64,000 bases of DNA from Caulobacter segnis (GCF_019931575.1 NZ_CP082923.1:434001-498000); one strand, 5' to 3'. Positions 27,228 through 36,121 are shown, counted from the first letter of the stretch. Numbers and translations are program-made. Notes: generated by a model not told the origin, from the letters alone.

Positions 27228-28267
27228 TCAGCCGCCGTCGTTCGGCTCTCGTCATCGCCGCCGGCCTGTCGGCCCTGGCCCTGGCCTCCTGCGGCCAGAA
27301 GCCCCAGACCGCCGCCGCCAAGGACACGGTCGTGTTCTCGATCCTGTCGACCGAGTCGGCCCAGAACATGGAGGGCTACTGGAAGCCGATCCTGGCCGAT
27401 ATGGAGAAGCAGACCGGCCTCAAGGTGAAGCCGTTCTTCTCGTCCAACTATTCGTCGCTGATCGTGGCCATGGGCGCCAAGCAGACCGACCTGGGCTGGT
27501 TCTCGAACCAGTCGGGCCTGGAAGCCGTGCGCCGTTCGGGCGGCGAGGTCTTCGCCCGCACCTTCGACCCGTCGGGCACCGACGGCTACAAGTCGGTGAT
27601 CATCGTGCCGGCCGACAGCAAGCTGACCCTGGAAGGCCTGCTGAAGTGCGACAAGACGCTGAACTTCGGCATCGGCGACAAGAAGTCGACCTCGGGCACC
27701 CTGGCCCCGATGACCTACGTCTTCATCCCGGCCGGCAAGAAGCCCGAAACCTGCTTCAAGACCGTGCTCAGCGCCAGCCATGACGCCAACCTGGCGGCCG
27801 TGGCCAACCACAAGCTGGACGCCTCGACCAACAACTCGACCGCCCTGCGCCTGAACGCCGAGCGCTCGGACAACAAGACCGCCAAGGTCAAGGTGATCTG
27901 GGAATCGCCGACCCTGCCGGAAGACCCGATCGTCTGGCGCAAGGATCTCGACCCCGTCGTGAAGGAGAAGCTGCGCCAGTTCTTCCTGACCTACGGTCAG
28001 GGTGACACGCCCGAGGCCGCCCAGCAGCGCGCCAACCTGGCCAAGCTGTCGATGGGCGGCTTCAAGCCGGCCGACGACAGCCACCTGCTGGTCGTGCGCG
28101 AGATGGAAGCGCTGGAGAACCTCGGCCTGGCCAAGGAAAGCGGCGACCAGGCCAAGATCGCGGCGGCCCAGAAGGCCCTGGACGGCATCAAGGCCGAGCG
28201 CATCGCCGCCGAGGGCAAGGCGGGCCTGGCCGCGCCGGTCGCGCCCGTCGCCCCGCCCGCCAGCTGA
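27224..28267 (+). CDS. phnD: Phosphonate/phosphite-binding lipoprotein PhnD
   Basis: A 347-residue periplasmic binding protein with a lipoprotein signal (L-A-S-C), so it is anchored to the membrane. The PhnD family signs include F-S-I-L-S-T-E-S, K-P-F-F-S-S-N-Y-S-S-L and a late H-x-x-L-D-A-S-T-N-N-S segment that lines the ligand site. The ligand could be phosphonate, phosphite, 2-aminoethylphosphonate or phosphate. The tail is Ala/Pro-rich. A second small gap leads to phnE. Confidence 0.9.
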   Translation: MISRRRSALVIAAGLSALALASCGQKPQTAAAKDTVVFSILSTESAQNMEGYWKPILADMEKQTGLKVKPFFSSNYSSLIVAMGAKQTDLGWFSNQSGLEAVRRSGGEVFARTFDPSGTDGYKSVIIVPADSKLTLEGLLKCDKTLNFGIGDKKSTSGTLAPMTYVFIPAGKKPETCFKTVLSASHDANLAAVANHKLDASTNNSTALRLNAERSDNKTAKVKVIWESPTLPEDPIVWRKDLDPVVKEKLRQFFLTYGQGDTPEAAQQRANLAKLSMGGFKPADDSHLLVVREMEALENLGLAKESGDQAKIAAAQKALDGIKAERIAAEGKAGLAAPVAPVAPPAS

Positions 28268-28275
28268 GCCGCCTC

Positions 28276-29106
28276 ATGAGCGAGACCCTTTCGGCCGCGC
28301 CCCCTCCTGCTCCGCCCAAGCGCTCGAGCACGGCGCTGGCCTTCGACGTCCTGATCTGGGGCGGCGTGGCCATGCTGCTGATCGTCAGCTTCAAGCCGGC
28401 CGAGATCGACAAGTTCCCGCAGCTGTTCTCGGAAGCCGGGCGGATGCGGGAGTTCGCGGAAGGCTTCTTCTCGCCGTTCACCGATCCCAAGGCGTTCATG
28501 GCCGCCGACTGGGGGCTCTATGTCGGCAAGATGTGGCAGACCATCCAGATGGCGCTGTGGGGCACGTTCCTGGCCATCATCGTCGCCATCCCGCTGGGCC
28601 TGCTGGGCGCGCGCAACATCACGCCGGTCTGGGTGCAGCAGCCGGTGCGCCGGGTGCTGGACCTGATCCGCTCGATCCCCGACCTGGTCGTGGCGCTGAT
28701 CTTCATCACCGCCGTCGGCCTGGGCCCCTTCGCCGGGGTCATGGCCTTGACGTTCAACACCGGCGGCGTGCTGGCCAAGCTGTTCGCCGAGGCCGTCGAG
28801 TCGATCGACAAGGGGCCGGTCGAGGGCGTGCGCGCCACGGGCGCCGGCAAGCTGCAGGAAGTCGTCTGGGGCGTGATCCCGCAGGTGGCCCCGCTGTGGA
28901 CCAGCTACGCCCTCTACCGCTTCGAATCGTCCAGCCGCTCGGCGACCGTCCTGGGTCTGATCGGGGCCGGCGGCGTCGGCCAGGTGCTGCTCGATTCCGT
29001 CAACGCGTTCCAATACGACCAGACCGGCTGCATCGTGCTGGTCATCGTGGTCGCCGTGTCGCTGATCGACCTGCTGTCGCAGATCATCCGTACGCGCCTG
29101 CTCTAG
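28276..29106 (+). CDS. phnE: Phosphonate ABC transporter permease PhnE
   Basis: A 276-residue inner-membrane permease with about six helices. The PhnE/BPD coupling motif reads E-G-V-R-A-T-G-A-G-K-L-Q-E-V-V-W-G-V-I-P-Q. R-S-I-P-D-L-V-V-A-L is another family segment. It forms the channel of the PhnCDE importer. Eight bases separate it from phnD, and a terminator closes the operon. Confidence 0.92.
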   Translation: MSETLSAAPPPAPPKRSSTALAFDVLIWGGVAMLLIVSFKPAEIDKFPQLFSEAGRMREFAEGFFSPFTDPKAFMAADWGLYVGKMWQTIQMALWGTFLAIIVAIPLGLLGARNITPVWVQQPVRRVLDLIRSIPDLVVALIFITAVGLGPFAGVMALTFNTGGVLAKLFAEAVESIDKGPVEGVRATGAGKLQEVVWGVIPQVAPLWTSYALYRFESSSRSATVLGLIGAGGVGQVLLDSVNAFQYDQTGCIVLVIVVAVSLIDLLSQIIRTRLL

Positions 29107-29130
29107 CTCGGAAAGGCTTTCCGAACGTCG

Positions 29131-29170
29131 CCGCCTCCCTCGCCCCGCGGGGGAGGCGGTTTACGTTTTT
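29131..29170 (+). terminator. Intrinsic terminator after phnE
   Basis: CCGCCTCCC pairs with GGGAGGCGG across an 11-base loop, followed by TTTACGTTTTT. It separates phnCDE from the porin gene. Confidence 0.85.
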
Positions 29171-29261
29171 CCACCCGAGGCCGTCGGTGAACGGATATTT
29201 CGGGGCGCGCCGGAGCTTAGCCTTGTTGCCCGCGCGCAACAGCTTAACACCTTGAAAACAC

Positions 29262-29305
29262 TTGTCGTCCGGCTGTCACAAATCGGTGGCGGAACCGTCA
29301 CGCAC
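29262..29305 (+). promoter_or_regulatory. Candidate Pho box (four 11-base units) before the porin gene
   Basis: Units starting at 29262, 29273, 29284 and 29295 begin TTGTCG, CTGTCA, CGGTGG and CCGTCA, that is, at exact 11-base spacing. The second and fourth match the PhoB half-site CTGTCA well. The porin ATG is about 80 bases further on. This is the clearest regulatory sign that the porin and the PstS-like gene respond to phosphate limitation. Confidence 0.55.
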
Positions 29306-29382
29306 CCCCGGTAAGCCGCGATCATCCTGATCCCGCTCACGACGGGCGAGAGAGGCAGGGGCACCTTCAAGGGGATATCTCA

Positions 29383-30642
29383 ATGAGCAGCAAGACCTCG
29401 CTGGTCGCCGGTTCGGCGCTGGGCGTCGCGCTCGCCCTCGGCCTGGGCGTCGCGGCCCAAGCCCAGGACATGAGCTACAAGTGGAGCGGCGCTCCGCAGT
29501 TCAGCAATGACGACGTGTCGTTCAAGTTCCGTGGCCGGATCCTGGTGGACTACGTCAATCAGGACGTCAGCCGCGATGGCCCCGGCGGCGACTTCAAGAC
29601 CAGCAACTGGCGCGGTCGCCAGGTGTTCCTGGGCGTCGAGGGCAAGCTGAACAACTACTTCGCCTACAAGGCCGAAGGCGGCTGGGTGAACGGCGGCGCG
29701 GCCTCATGGGACGACGTGGTCATCGAGTACAAGCCGAACGAACAAGTCTCGCTGCTGTTCGGGAACATCAAGGCCGCCGGCCTGGAAAACCTGACCTCGA
29801 CCCGCTTCATCACCTTCATGGACCGTGGTCCGTACGGTGACTTCGGCGTCGACAGCTATCTGGTCAGCGCCGTGGCCAAGTACCAGGGCTTCAACTACTC
29901 GGCGACCTTCGCCGTGCAGGGCAACAGCATCAACACCGCCGACGTCGCCAACGCCGGCGCCGACTCCAAGGAGCGCTTCGGCCTGACGGCGCGCGGTCAC
30001 TGGGCGCCGGTCAACACCGACGCCAACAAGCTCCACCTGGGTCTGTCGTACCGCTACCGCAACCGCGGCGACGAAAGCGCCTTCGCCTATACCGGCCGCA
30101 CGACGACCGCCTACACGAACGGCACGACGTTCTACACCACGGGGGGCATCGGCAACCGCGACAAGACCCTGGCCGCCGAGGCCATGTTCATCCACGGCCC
30201 GCTGTCGGTCCAAGGCGAATATTCGAACATCGACGTGACCCGTCTGGGCGGTCCCGCCGTCGGCAAGGACCCGAAGATTAAGGTCGGCTACGCCTTCGTC
30301 AGCTTCTGGCCGACGGGCGAGACGCGCAACTACGACCCGGCCGCCGGTGAAGTGAAGCGTCCGAAGATCCTGAACCCGGTCACGGCCGGCGGCATGGGCG
30401 GCGTCGAACTGGCCCTGCGCTACGACTACGCCGACCTGGGCGACGCCTACGACACGCTGAACGTCAAGCCGGCGACCTCGCAGGCCGGCAAGTACACCGG
30501 CTGGACCCTGGGCCTGAACTACTACCCGACCTCGTATGTCCGCTTCCAGGCCAACTACACGGACGGCAAGTCCGACAACATCGGCCTGAACCAGGACTAC
30601 GACGTCAAGCAGTTCCAGCTGCGCGCCCAGCTGGACTTCTAA
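29383..30642 (+). CDS. OprO/OprP family (phosphate-selective) porin
   Basis: A 419-residue outer-membrane beta-barrel with a signal peptide cleaved near A-A-Q-A-Q-D. Family signs are F-K-F-R-G-R-I-L-V-D-Y, G-V-E-G-K-L and W-D-D-V-V-I-E-Y-K, and it ends in an aromatic C-terminal strand (L-D-F). OprO/P porins pass phosphate or polyphosphate, and the neighbouring uptake genes and Pho box agree with that. A hairpin in the 74-base gap may lower transcription into the following gene. Confidence 0.88.
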   Translation: MSSKTSLVAGSALGVALALGLGVAAQAQDMSYKWSGAPQFSNDDVSFKFRGRILVDYVNQDVSRDGPGGDFKTSNWRGRQVFLGVEGKLNNYFAYKAEGGWVNGGAASWDDVVIEYKPNEQVSLLFGNIKAAGLENLTSTRFITFMDRGPYGDFGVDSYLVSAVAKYQGFNYSATFAVQGNSINTADVANAGADSKERFGLTARGHWAPVNTDANKLHLGLSYRYRNRGDESAFAYTGRTTTAYTNGTTFYTTGGIGNRDKTLAAEAMFIHGPLSVQGEYSNIDVTRLGGPAVGKDPKIKVGYAFVSFWPTGETRNYDPAAGEVKRPKILNPVTAGGMGGVELALRYDYADLGDAYDTLNVKPATSQAGKYTGWTLGLNYYPTSYVRFQANYTDGKSDNIGLNQDYDVKQFQLRAQLDF

Positions 30643-30652
30643 GAGACGCCGC

Positions 30653-30688
30653 GCTTTCCGGGCGGGCCCAGAGCGGTCCGCCCGATCC
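30653..30688 (+). promoter_or_regulatory. GC-rich hairpin between porin and PstS-like genes
   Basis: GGGCGG and CCGCCC arms flank GCCCAGAGCGGT in the 74-base gap. No T run follows, so it looks like an attenuator or RNA-stabilising stem rather than a terminator. Confidence 0.35.
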
Positions 30689-30716
30689 CCCAACGCTTCA
30701 TCCCTAGGATCTCACC

Positions 30717-31760
30717 ATGAAGAAGCTCCTGTCCTGCGCGGCCGCCGCCGTCGCCCTCTCGGGCCTGGCCGCCGCCCCCGCCCATGCCGCCCGCGACTAC
30801 GTCTGGGCCGCTGGCTCCTCGACCGTGTTCCCGTTCGCCACCCGCACCGCCGAGAACTTCGCCAAGAAGTCGGGCAAGAAGGCTCCGAAGGTCGAAAGCC
30901 TCGGCACCGGCGGCGGCATCAAGCTGTTCTGCTCGGGCACGGGCGAAGGCTTCCCCGACATCGCCAACGCCTCGCGTCCGATGAAGAAGGCCGAGTTCGA
31001 CGCCTGCGCCGCCAAGGGCGTCAAGGACATCATCCAGATCAAGATCGGCTTCGACGGCATCGTCATCGCCACCGACAAGGACGGCGCCGACTACAACTTC
31101 AAGACCGAGAACCTCTACATGGGTCTCTCGAAGACGGTCCTGAAGGGCGGCCAGTTCATCGCCAACCCGAACAAGACCTGGGACGACGTGGCCGGCGGCC
31201 TGCCCGGCAACCGCATCCAGGTCTACGGCCCGCCGCCGACCTCGGGCACCCGCGACGCCTTCGTGGAACTGGCCATCGAGGCCGGGGCCCGCAAGTATCC
31301 GACCCTGGACGCCATCCGCTCGGACAACGAGAAGAAGTTCAAGGGCCTGGTCGACCCGCTGCGCAACGACGGCTGGATCGACGCCGGCGAGAACGACAAC
31401 GCCATCGTCGGCACCCTGACCAAGACCCCGGGCTCGGTCGGCGTCTTCGGCTGGTCGTACCTCGAAGAGAACATGGACAAGATCAAGGGCGCCTCGGTCA
31501 ACGGCGTGAAGCCCTCGGCCCAGACGATCTCGGACGGCAGCTATCCGCTGTCGCGCACCCTCTTCATCTACGTGAAGAAGGCCAATATCGGCGTCACGCC
31601 GGGCCTGGAAGAGTTCCTGAAGGAGTTCACCTCCGACGCCGCCACCGGTCGCGGCGGCTACCTGCAGGGCCGCGGCCTGATCCCGCTGCCCCCCGGCCAG
31701 CACGACGCCCAGAAGGGCGTGGTCAACGGCAAGACCACGATGGGCCGTCCGGCCGCCTAA
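30717..31760 (+). CDS. PstS-like phosphate-binding protein
   Basis: A 347-residue periplasmic substrate-binding protein with a signal peptide ending at A-H-A-A. W-A-A-G-S-S-T-V-F-P-F and the T-S-G-T-R segment near residue 178 are the PstS phosphate-contact loops. No pstCAB genes are nearby, so it must feed a transporter encoded elsewhere or serve as an extracellular phosphate scavenger. It probably shares the porin's promoter. Confidence 0.88.
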   Translation: MKKLLSCAAAAVALSGLAAAPAHAARDYVWAAGSSTVFPFATRTAENFAKKSGKKAPKVESLGTGGGIKLFCSGTGEGFPDIANASRPMKKAEFDACAAKGVKDIIQIKIGFDGIVIATDKDGADYNFKTENLYMGLSKTVLKGGQFIANPNKTWDDVAGGLPGNRIQVYGPPPTSGTRDAFVELAIEAGARKYPTLDAIRSDNEKKFKGLVDPLRNDGWIDAGENDNAIVGTLTKTPGSVGVFGWSYLEENMDKIKGASVNGVKPSAQTISDGSYPLSRTLFIYVKKANIGVTPGLEEFLKEFTSDAATGRGGYLQGRGLIPLPPGQHDAQKGVVNGKTTMGRPAA

Positions 31761-31793
31761 TAGGGCGTCGGAAAGGTCTCAAAACGTGACGAG

Positions 31794-31827
31794 CGCCGCG
31801 GTCCTATGGGCCGCGGCGTTTTTCTTT
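31794..31827 (+). terminator. Intrinsic terminator after the PstS-like gene
   Basis: CGCCGCGG pairs perfectly with CCGCGGCG across a nine-base loop, followed by TTTTTCTTT. Confidence 0.93.
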
Positions 31828-31906
31828 GTATAGTGAACCCGCCGGGCCGCTCCCCAAGCCCCGCCGCAGTCGCCGTCCGGCGACGCGTCCCCGACCCTGA
31901 AGGGCC

Positions 31907-33217
31907 ATGATTCTCGTCGCGCTCGCCGTCGTCTTCCTCCTCGTTCTGCTGAACGGGGTCTTCTCCATGTCCGAACTGGCCGTCGTCTCGGCCCGCAAGG
32001 CTCGTCTGCAAGGCTTCGCCGAGCGGGGCGACAAGGGGGCGAAGCTGGCCCTCGACATGGCCGAGCACCCGACCCGTTTCCTGTCCGCCGTCCAGGTCGG
32101 CATCACCCTGATCGGCATCTTCGCCGGCGCCTACGGCCAGGCGACTATCGCCTCGGCCCTGGATCATTGGCTGGAGGGCTTCCCGCCGATCGCCAAATAT
32201 TCCGAGATCATCGCCACCGCCGTCGTCGTCGTCGGCCTGACCTATGTCTCGGTGATCCTCGGCGAACTGGTGCCTAAGCGCCTGGCCCTGATGTTCCCGG
32301 ACGTCATCGCCCGCCGCATGGCGCCGTTCCTGGCCGTGGTGGCCACGGTGCTGCGCCCGTTCGTGACCCTGCTGACCGTCTCGACCGCCGCCGTGCTGAA
32401 GCTGATGGGCGTGCGTGACGAGCGCAACAGTGGCATCACCTCCGAGGAGGTCGAGACCGTCCTGGCCGAAGGCGCCGACGCGGGCCTGATCGAGCCCGAG
32501 GAGCGGGCGATGATCAATGAGGTCCTGCGCCTGGGCGATCGCCCGGTCCGTGTGGCCATGACCCCGCGTCGCGACCTCTTCTGGGTGTCGCTGGCCGACA
32601 GCCCCGAGACCGTGCTCAAGGAAATCCGCGCCAGCGCCCACTCGCGCATCCTGGTCGCCACCGAGGATGATTTGGACGGCGACATCGGCGTGGTCCTCAA
32701 GAAGGACCTGCTGGACGCCTGCCTGAGCAGCGAGCCCCTGGACCTCAAGGCCCACGTGCAGCAGCCCGTGGCCATTCCTGAGACCATGTCGCTGCTCAAG
32801 GCCCTGGCGGTCTTCAAGCAGACCAGCCTGCACATGGCTCTGGTCGTCGACGAGTTCGGCTCGCTGCAGGGCGCGATCACGCCTCTGGACCTGCTGGAGA
32901 TGATCGCCGGCGACTTCCCGGAAGACCACGACGACGACGAGAAGCGCATCATTCGTCGCGACGACGGCACCTGGCTGATCGACGCCCGCCTCGACATCCA
33001 GGAGCTGAACGATCACCTGGGTGAGAACTTCGAGGCCGACGGCGGCTACCACACGGTGGCCGGCCTGATCCTGGACCGCCTGGGCCGCATCCCCGAGGAA
33101 GGCGAACACGTCACCATCGGCGCCTTCGACCTGGAAATCGTCGACATGGACAGCTCGCGGATCGACAAGGTCATCCTCAAGCCCTGCAAGCGGAAGAAGG
33201 GCGAGGCGGAGGGGTAG
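31907..33217 (+). CDS. CNNM/CorC hemolysin-related protein (DUF21 and CBS domains)
   Basis: A 436-residue protein: an N-terminal DUF21 membrane domain with three to four helices (E-L-A-V-V-S-A-R-K-A-R-L). A pair of CBS domains spans about 200-330 and contains M-T-P-R-R-D-L, and a CorC/HlyC C-terminal domain covers about 345-430. Bacterial CNNM proteins export Mg2+ or sodium-couple divalent metals; the hemolysin name is historical. A CorA gene lies elsewhere in the window (7230-8189). Confidence 0.9.
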   Translation: MILVALAVVFLLVLLNGVFSMSELAVVSARKARLQGFAERGDKGAKLALDMAEHPTRFLSAVQVGITLIGIFAGAYGQATIASALDHWLEGFPPIAKYSEIIATAVVVVGLTYVSVILGELVPKRLALMFPDVIARRMAPFLAVVATVLRPFVTLLTVSTAAVLKLMGVRDERNSGITSEEVETVLAEGADAGLIEPEERAMINEVLRLGDRPVRVAMTPRRDLFWVSLADSPETVLKEIRASAHSRILVATEDDLDGDIGVVLKKDLLDACLSSEPLDLKAHVQQPVAIPETMSLLKALAVFKQTSLHMALVVDEFGSLQGAITPLDLLEMIAGDFPEDHDDDEKRIIRRDDGTWLIDARLDIQELNDHLGENFEADGGYHTVAGLILDRLGRIPEEGEHVTIGAFDLEIVDMDSSRIDKVILKPCKRKKGEAEG

Positions 33218-33218
33218 G

Positions 33219-33821
33219 CTAGATCAACTCGCCCCGTGTAAGACTCTTGATGCCTAGGGTCGAAGTGATGAGCGAGGTCGTCATGACGAACCGGTCTCGG
33301 GCTCTCAGTTTTCGTTGAGGGTAGTCGACAAGTCGAAGGCGGGGCGGCGGATCGGCGGGGTTCATGGCCAGGACAAAGCCGCCCTTCGGGCCGTCGTGGT
33401 CCCCGATATGCGTGTCGACCAAGGTCAAGGCGTCGAGCTTGTTCTTGATCGAGGGGGCTTCGAAGCTGTTGATCGTGAGGTCGTGGGCGAAGGTGTTTCG
33501 CACGTCACGGATGAGATGCAGGTCACGATAGGCTTCGGCGGATATGAGACCCATGAGATGGGCCATGTCGATTTTCGCGCTGAATGAACCTAGCGCGCCG
33601 CCAAAAGCGAATACGCGCTTGAGCGCCTTGCCGGAGGGACGCAGCCGTTGCCTGAGGGCGACTTCGAGGCGCACATCCACGATCGACCCACCAATGATGG
33701 CGACGGCGCGATCGGTCGCTGTCGTCAGGTCCGAGAACGCTTCCTTCTCGGCGTCTTGATCATACGTCCACACACCCTCGGGCGTGACCGCGAAGTGAGT
33801 TTCGACTCCGGCCTCGGTCAT
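33219..33821 (-). CDS. MltR-family protein of unknown role
   Basis: A 200-residue cytoplasmic protein with MltR-like sequence: D-R-A-V-A-I-I-G-G-S-I-V-D near residue 38, L-G-S-F-S-A-K-I-D-M-A-H near 77 and L-I-R-D-V-R-N-T-F-A-H-D-L near 103. No mannitol genes are near. GC and codon use are visibly lower than in its neighbours, which suggests acquisition by transfer. It ends one base from the stop of the convergent CNNM gene. Confidence 0.7.
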   Translation of the reverse strand: MTEAGVETHFAVTPEGVWTYDQDAEKEAFSDLTTATDRAVAIIGGSIVDVRLEVALRQRLRPSGKALKRVFAFGGALGSFSAKIDMAHLMGLISAEAYRDLHLIRDVRNTFAHDLTINSFEAPSIKNKLDALTLVDTHIGDHDGPKGGFVLAMNPADPPPRLRLVDYPQRKLRARDRFVMTTSLITSTLGIKSLTRGELI

Positions 33822-33901
33822 ATGCGCCCTCTCTCAAATGGAGAGCTTTCCTTAGAACTCGACCGTAAAGGGAATGAGGTTAAGCGTGGTTATTCGCTGA
33901 G

Positions 33902-34993
33902 TTAGGCCGCCGCCTTCTTTCGCAGGCGCGCCAGTCGCCGCAGCCGCCGCCAGAAGCGGGTCTTTTCCGGTTCGGGGTAGGGCTGCAGGTTGCGGAAGAA
34001 CTCCTCGGCGCAGGCGCGCCACGAGAACTTCTCGGCGAACTTGCGGACCACGACGCGATCGAGGTCCAGGCAGGCCAGGCAGGCTTCCTTGAGGCCATCG
34101 GTCTGGCCGGGGGCCAGGACGCCGGCGTTGGAGCCGGGAATGATGTCGACGGGGCCGGGCGCCGAGAAGGCCGCCACCGGCACGCCGGCGGCCATGGCCT
34201 CCAGGATCACCAGGCCGAAGGTGTCGGTCAGGGACGGGAAGCAGAAGACGTCCGCCGCGCCGAAGTAGCGGCCCAGCTCGTCGCCGAACTTGGCGCCCAG
34301 GAACTTCACCTCGGGATATTTCTCGGCCAGCTCCTCGCGCTGGGGCCCGTCGCCGATGACGACCTTGGTGCCCGGCAGATCCAGGCTGGCGAAGGCCTCG
34401 ATGTTCTTCTCGACGGCCACGCGGCCGACATTGAGGAAGATCGGGCGGGCCAGGCCTTCGAACGGGTCGGGCGCGCCCTCTTCGCGCGGCTTGAAGATGT
34501 CGGTGTCGACGCCCCGCGACCACGGCGAGAGGTTGCGGAAGCCGTGCTTGGCCAGCTCGTCGCGCATGGTCGGCGTGGCCACCATCAGGCGGCCCGACGG
34601 CTTGTGGAACCAGCGCATGTAGGTGTAGCCGGCCGCCAGCGGCAGCGGCAGGCGGGCCGAGACATATTCGGGGAACTTGGTGTGGTAGCTGGTCGTGAAC
34701 GGCAGCTTCCATTCCAGGCAGATCCGGCGGGCGGCCAGGCCGATCGGGCCCTCGGTCGCGATGTGGATCGCCTCGGGCTCGAACAGCTTGAAGCGTTCCT
34801 GCACCGGCTCGTAGGCGCCAATGGCCAGCTTGATCTCGGGGTAGGTCGGCAGCGGGAAGGTCGGGAACTGGTCGGGGCTGACGACATCGACCTCGTGGCC
34901 CATGGCGCGCAGTTCCTCGACCACCCGGCTTAGGGTGCGGACCACCCCGTTGACCTGAGGTTCCCACGCATCGGTAGCAAGCAGAATTCGCAT
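33902..34993 (-). CDS. Family 4 glycosyltransferase
   Basis: A 363-residue GT-B glycosyltransferase of the mannosyl/galactosyl type. The N-terminal lobe starts R-I-L-L-A-T-D-A-W-E-P-Q-V-N-G-V-V-R-T, and the C-terminal lobe carries the nucleotide-sugar motif S-L-T-D-T-F-G-L-V-I-L-E-A-M-A. The ATG shares a base with the upstream stop (TGATG), so it is translationally coupled to the metallophosphatase. Such pairs are seen in glycolipid or lipid A side paths; the donor and acceptor are unknown. Confidence 0.87.
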   Translation of the reverse strand: MRILLATDAWEPQVNGVVRTLSRVVEELRAMGHEVDVVSPDQFPTFPLPTYPEIKLAIGAYEPVQERFKLFEPEAIHIATEGPIGLAARRICLEWKLPFTTSYHTKFPEYVSARLPLPLAAGYTYMRWFHKPSGRLMVATPTMRDELAKHGFRNLSPWSRGVDTDIFKPREEGAPDPFEGLARPIFLNVGRVAVEKNIEAFASLDLPGTKVVIGDGPQREELAEKYPEVKFLGAKFGDELGRYFGAADVFCFPSLTDTFGLVILEAMAAGVPVAAFSAPGPVDIIPGSNAGVLAPGQTDGLKEACLACLDLDRVVVRKFAEKFSWRACAEEFFRNLQPYPEPEKTRFWRRLRRLARLRKKAAA

Positions 34994-35835
34994 CAGGCGG
35001 CGGCCGGCTCCGGCAGAGGCTCGTCGGCGGAGTCGCTGGCCGGAAGGGCGACCGAACGGGCGCGGTCGATCACCGACCACGAACGCAGCTTGGCCCACTC
35101 CAGAATCTCGAGGCGACCATCGGCGTGCTCGGCCAGGGCCGTGCAGCTTTCGACCCAGTCGCCGTCGTTGATGTAGCGGATGCCGTCGATGTCGCGCATC
35201 TCGGCCTTGTGGATGTGACCACAGATCACGCCGTCCACCCCCCGACGTCGAGCTTCGTCGGCCACGGCGGCCTCGAAGTTCTCGATGAACTGCAACGCGT
35301 TCTTCACCTTGACCTTCAGATAGGCCGAGAGACTCCAATAGCCGAACCCCAGGCGACGCCGAAGGCGATTCACCAGAGTGTTCAGCATGAGGATGGTTCT
35401 ATAGGACCAATCCCCGAGGAAGGCGAGCCACTTGGCGTGCTGGACGATGCCGTCGAACTCGTCGCCGTGGACGACCAGGTAGCGCTTGCCGTCGGCCGCC
35501 TCGTGGATGACGTCGCGGGCCACGATCACCCCGCCGAAGTGGACGCCGCAGAAGTCGCGGATCCGGTCGTCGTGGTTGCCGGGGACATAGATCACCTCGG
35601 TGCCCTTGCGGGCCATGCGCAGGATCTTCTGCACCACGTCGTTGTGGGCCTGGGGCCAGAACCAGCCGCTGCGCAGCTTCCAGCCGTCGATGATGTCGCC
35701 GACCAGGTAGAGCTTGTCGCACTCGACATGGCGGATGAAGTCCAGCAGCAGCTCTGCCTGGCACCCTCGCGTGCCCAGGTGCAGGTCGCTGATGAAGATG
35801 GAGCGGTAGCGGCGGACGGCGACGTCGGCGCTCAT
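34993..35835 (-). CDS. UDP-2,3-diacylglucosamine diphosphatase-like metallophosphoesterase
   Basis: A 280-residue calcineurin-fold enzyme with all metal motifs: S-D-L-H-L-G, G-D-I-I-D-G-W, G-N-H-D-D, H-G-D-E-F-D and G-H-I-H. It resembles LpxH-related proteins that release lipid X from UDP-diacylglucosamine. Alphaproteobacteria normally use LpxI for lipid A, so this may serve another nucleotide-linked lipid together with the coupled glycosyltransferase. There is no signal peptide or membrane helix. Confidence 0.85.
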   Translation of the reverse strand: MSADVAVRRYRSIFISDLHLGTRGCQAELLLDFIRHVECDKLYLVGDIIDGWKLRSGWFWPQAHNDVVQKILRMARKGTEVIYVPGNHDDRIRDFCGVHFGGVIVARDVIHEAADGKRYLVVHGDEFDGIVQHAKWLAFLGDWSYRTILMLNTLVNRLRRRLGFGYWSLSAYLKVKVKNALQFIENFEAAVADEARRRGVDGVICGHIHKAEMRDIDGIRYINDGDWVESCTALAEHADGRLEILEWAKLRSWSVIDRARSVALPASDSADEPLPEPAAA

Positions 35836-36051
35836 GGTCGAACCCCCGTTTTACGCCGCGAGATCGCTCCGTCCCCGGATCGGCGCGATGGCGGCCAACG
35901 GCTGGCGATTAAGCTGATTGCATGTCGCTTTAATGAAACGGCTGTGCGGTGGGGATGCCGTTGTCGCGGCGTTGTCGGGGTGGAGCTTCCGTTACGTCAG
36001 CCTGCTAAATGCGCAATTTCGGCGGTTTCGTCAAAAAACTGGACGCATAAG

Positions 36052-36076
36052 CAACCCCTTTTGCCGCTTGGGGTTG
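36052..36076. promoter_or_regulatory. 7-bp inverted repeat in the divergent gap
   Basis: CAACCCC and GGGGTTG face each other across an 11-base loop, about 46 bases before the TetR ATG. It could be part of the divergent promoter region of the TetR and metallophosphoesterase genes (286 bases in all). Confidence 0.3.
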
Positions 36077-36083
36077 GGCTAGC

Positions 36084-36098
36084 TGTTGCGGTGCAACA
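36084..36098. promoter_or_regulatory. Candidate TetR operator
   Basis: TGTTGC-GGT-GCAACA is a perfect 6-bp inverted repeat ending 23 bases before the ATG of the TetR gene, a position expected for autoregulation. Confidence 0.5.
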
Positions 36099-36121
36099 TC
36101 CATAGCACTAGATCACCGCGC

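Noticed and set aside
26433..31760. A complete phosphonate catabolism cluster
   Set aside because: Only the importer, a porin and a binding protein are present; no phnGHIJKLM, phnX or phnA-like gene is seen.
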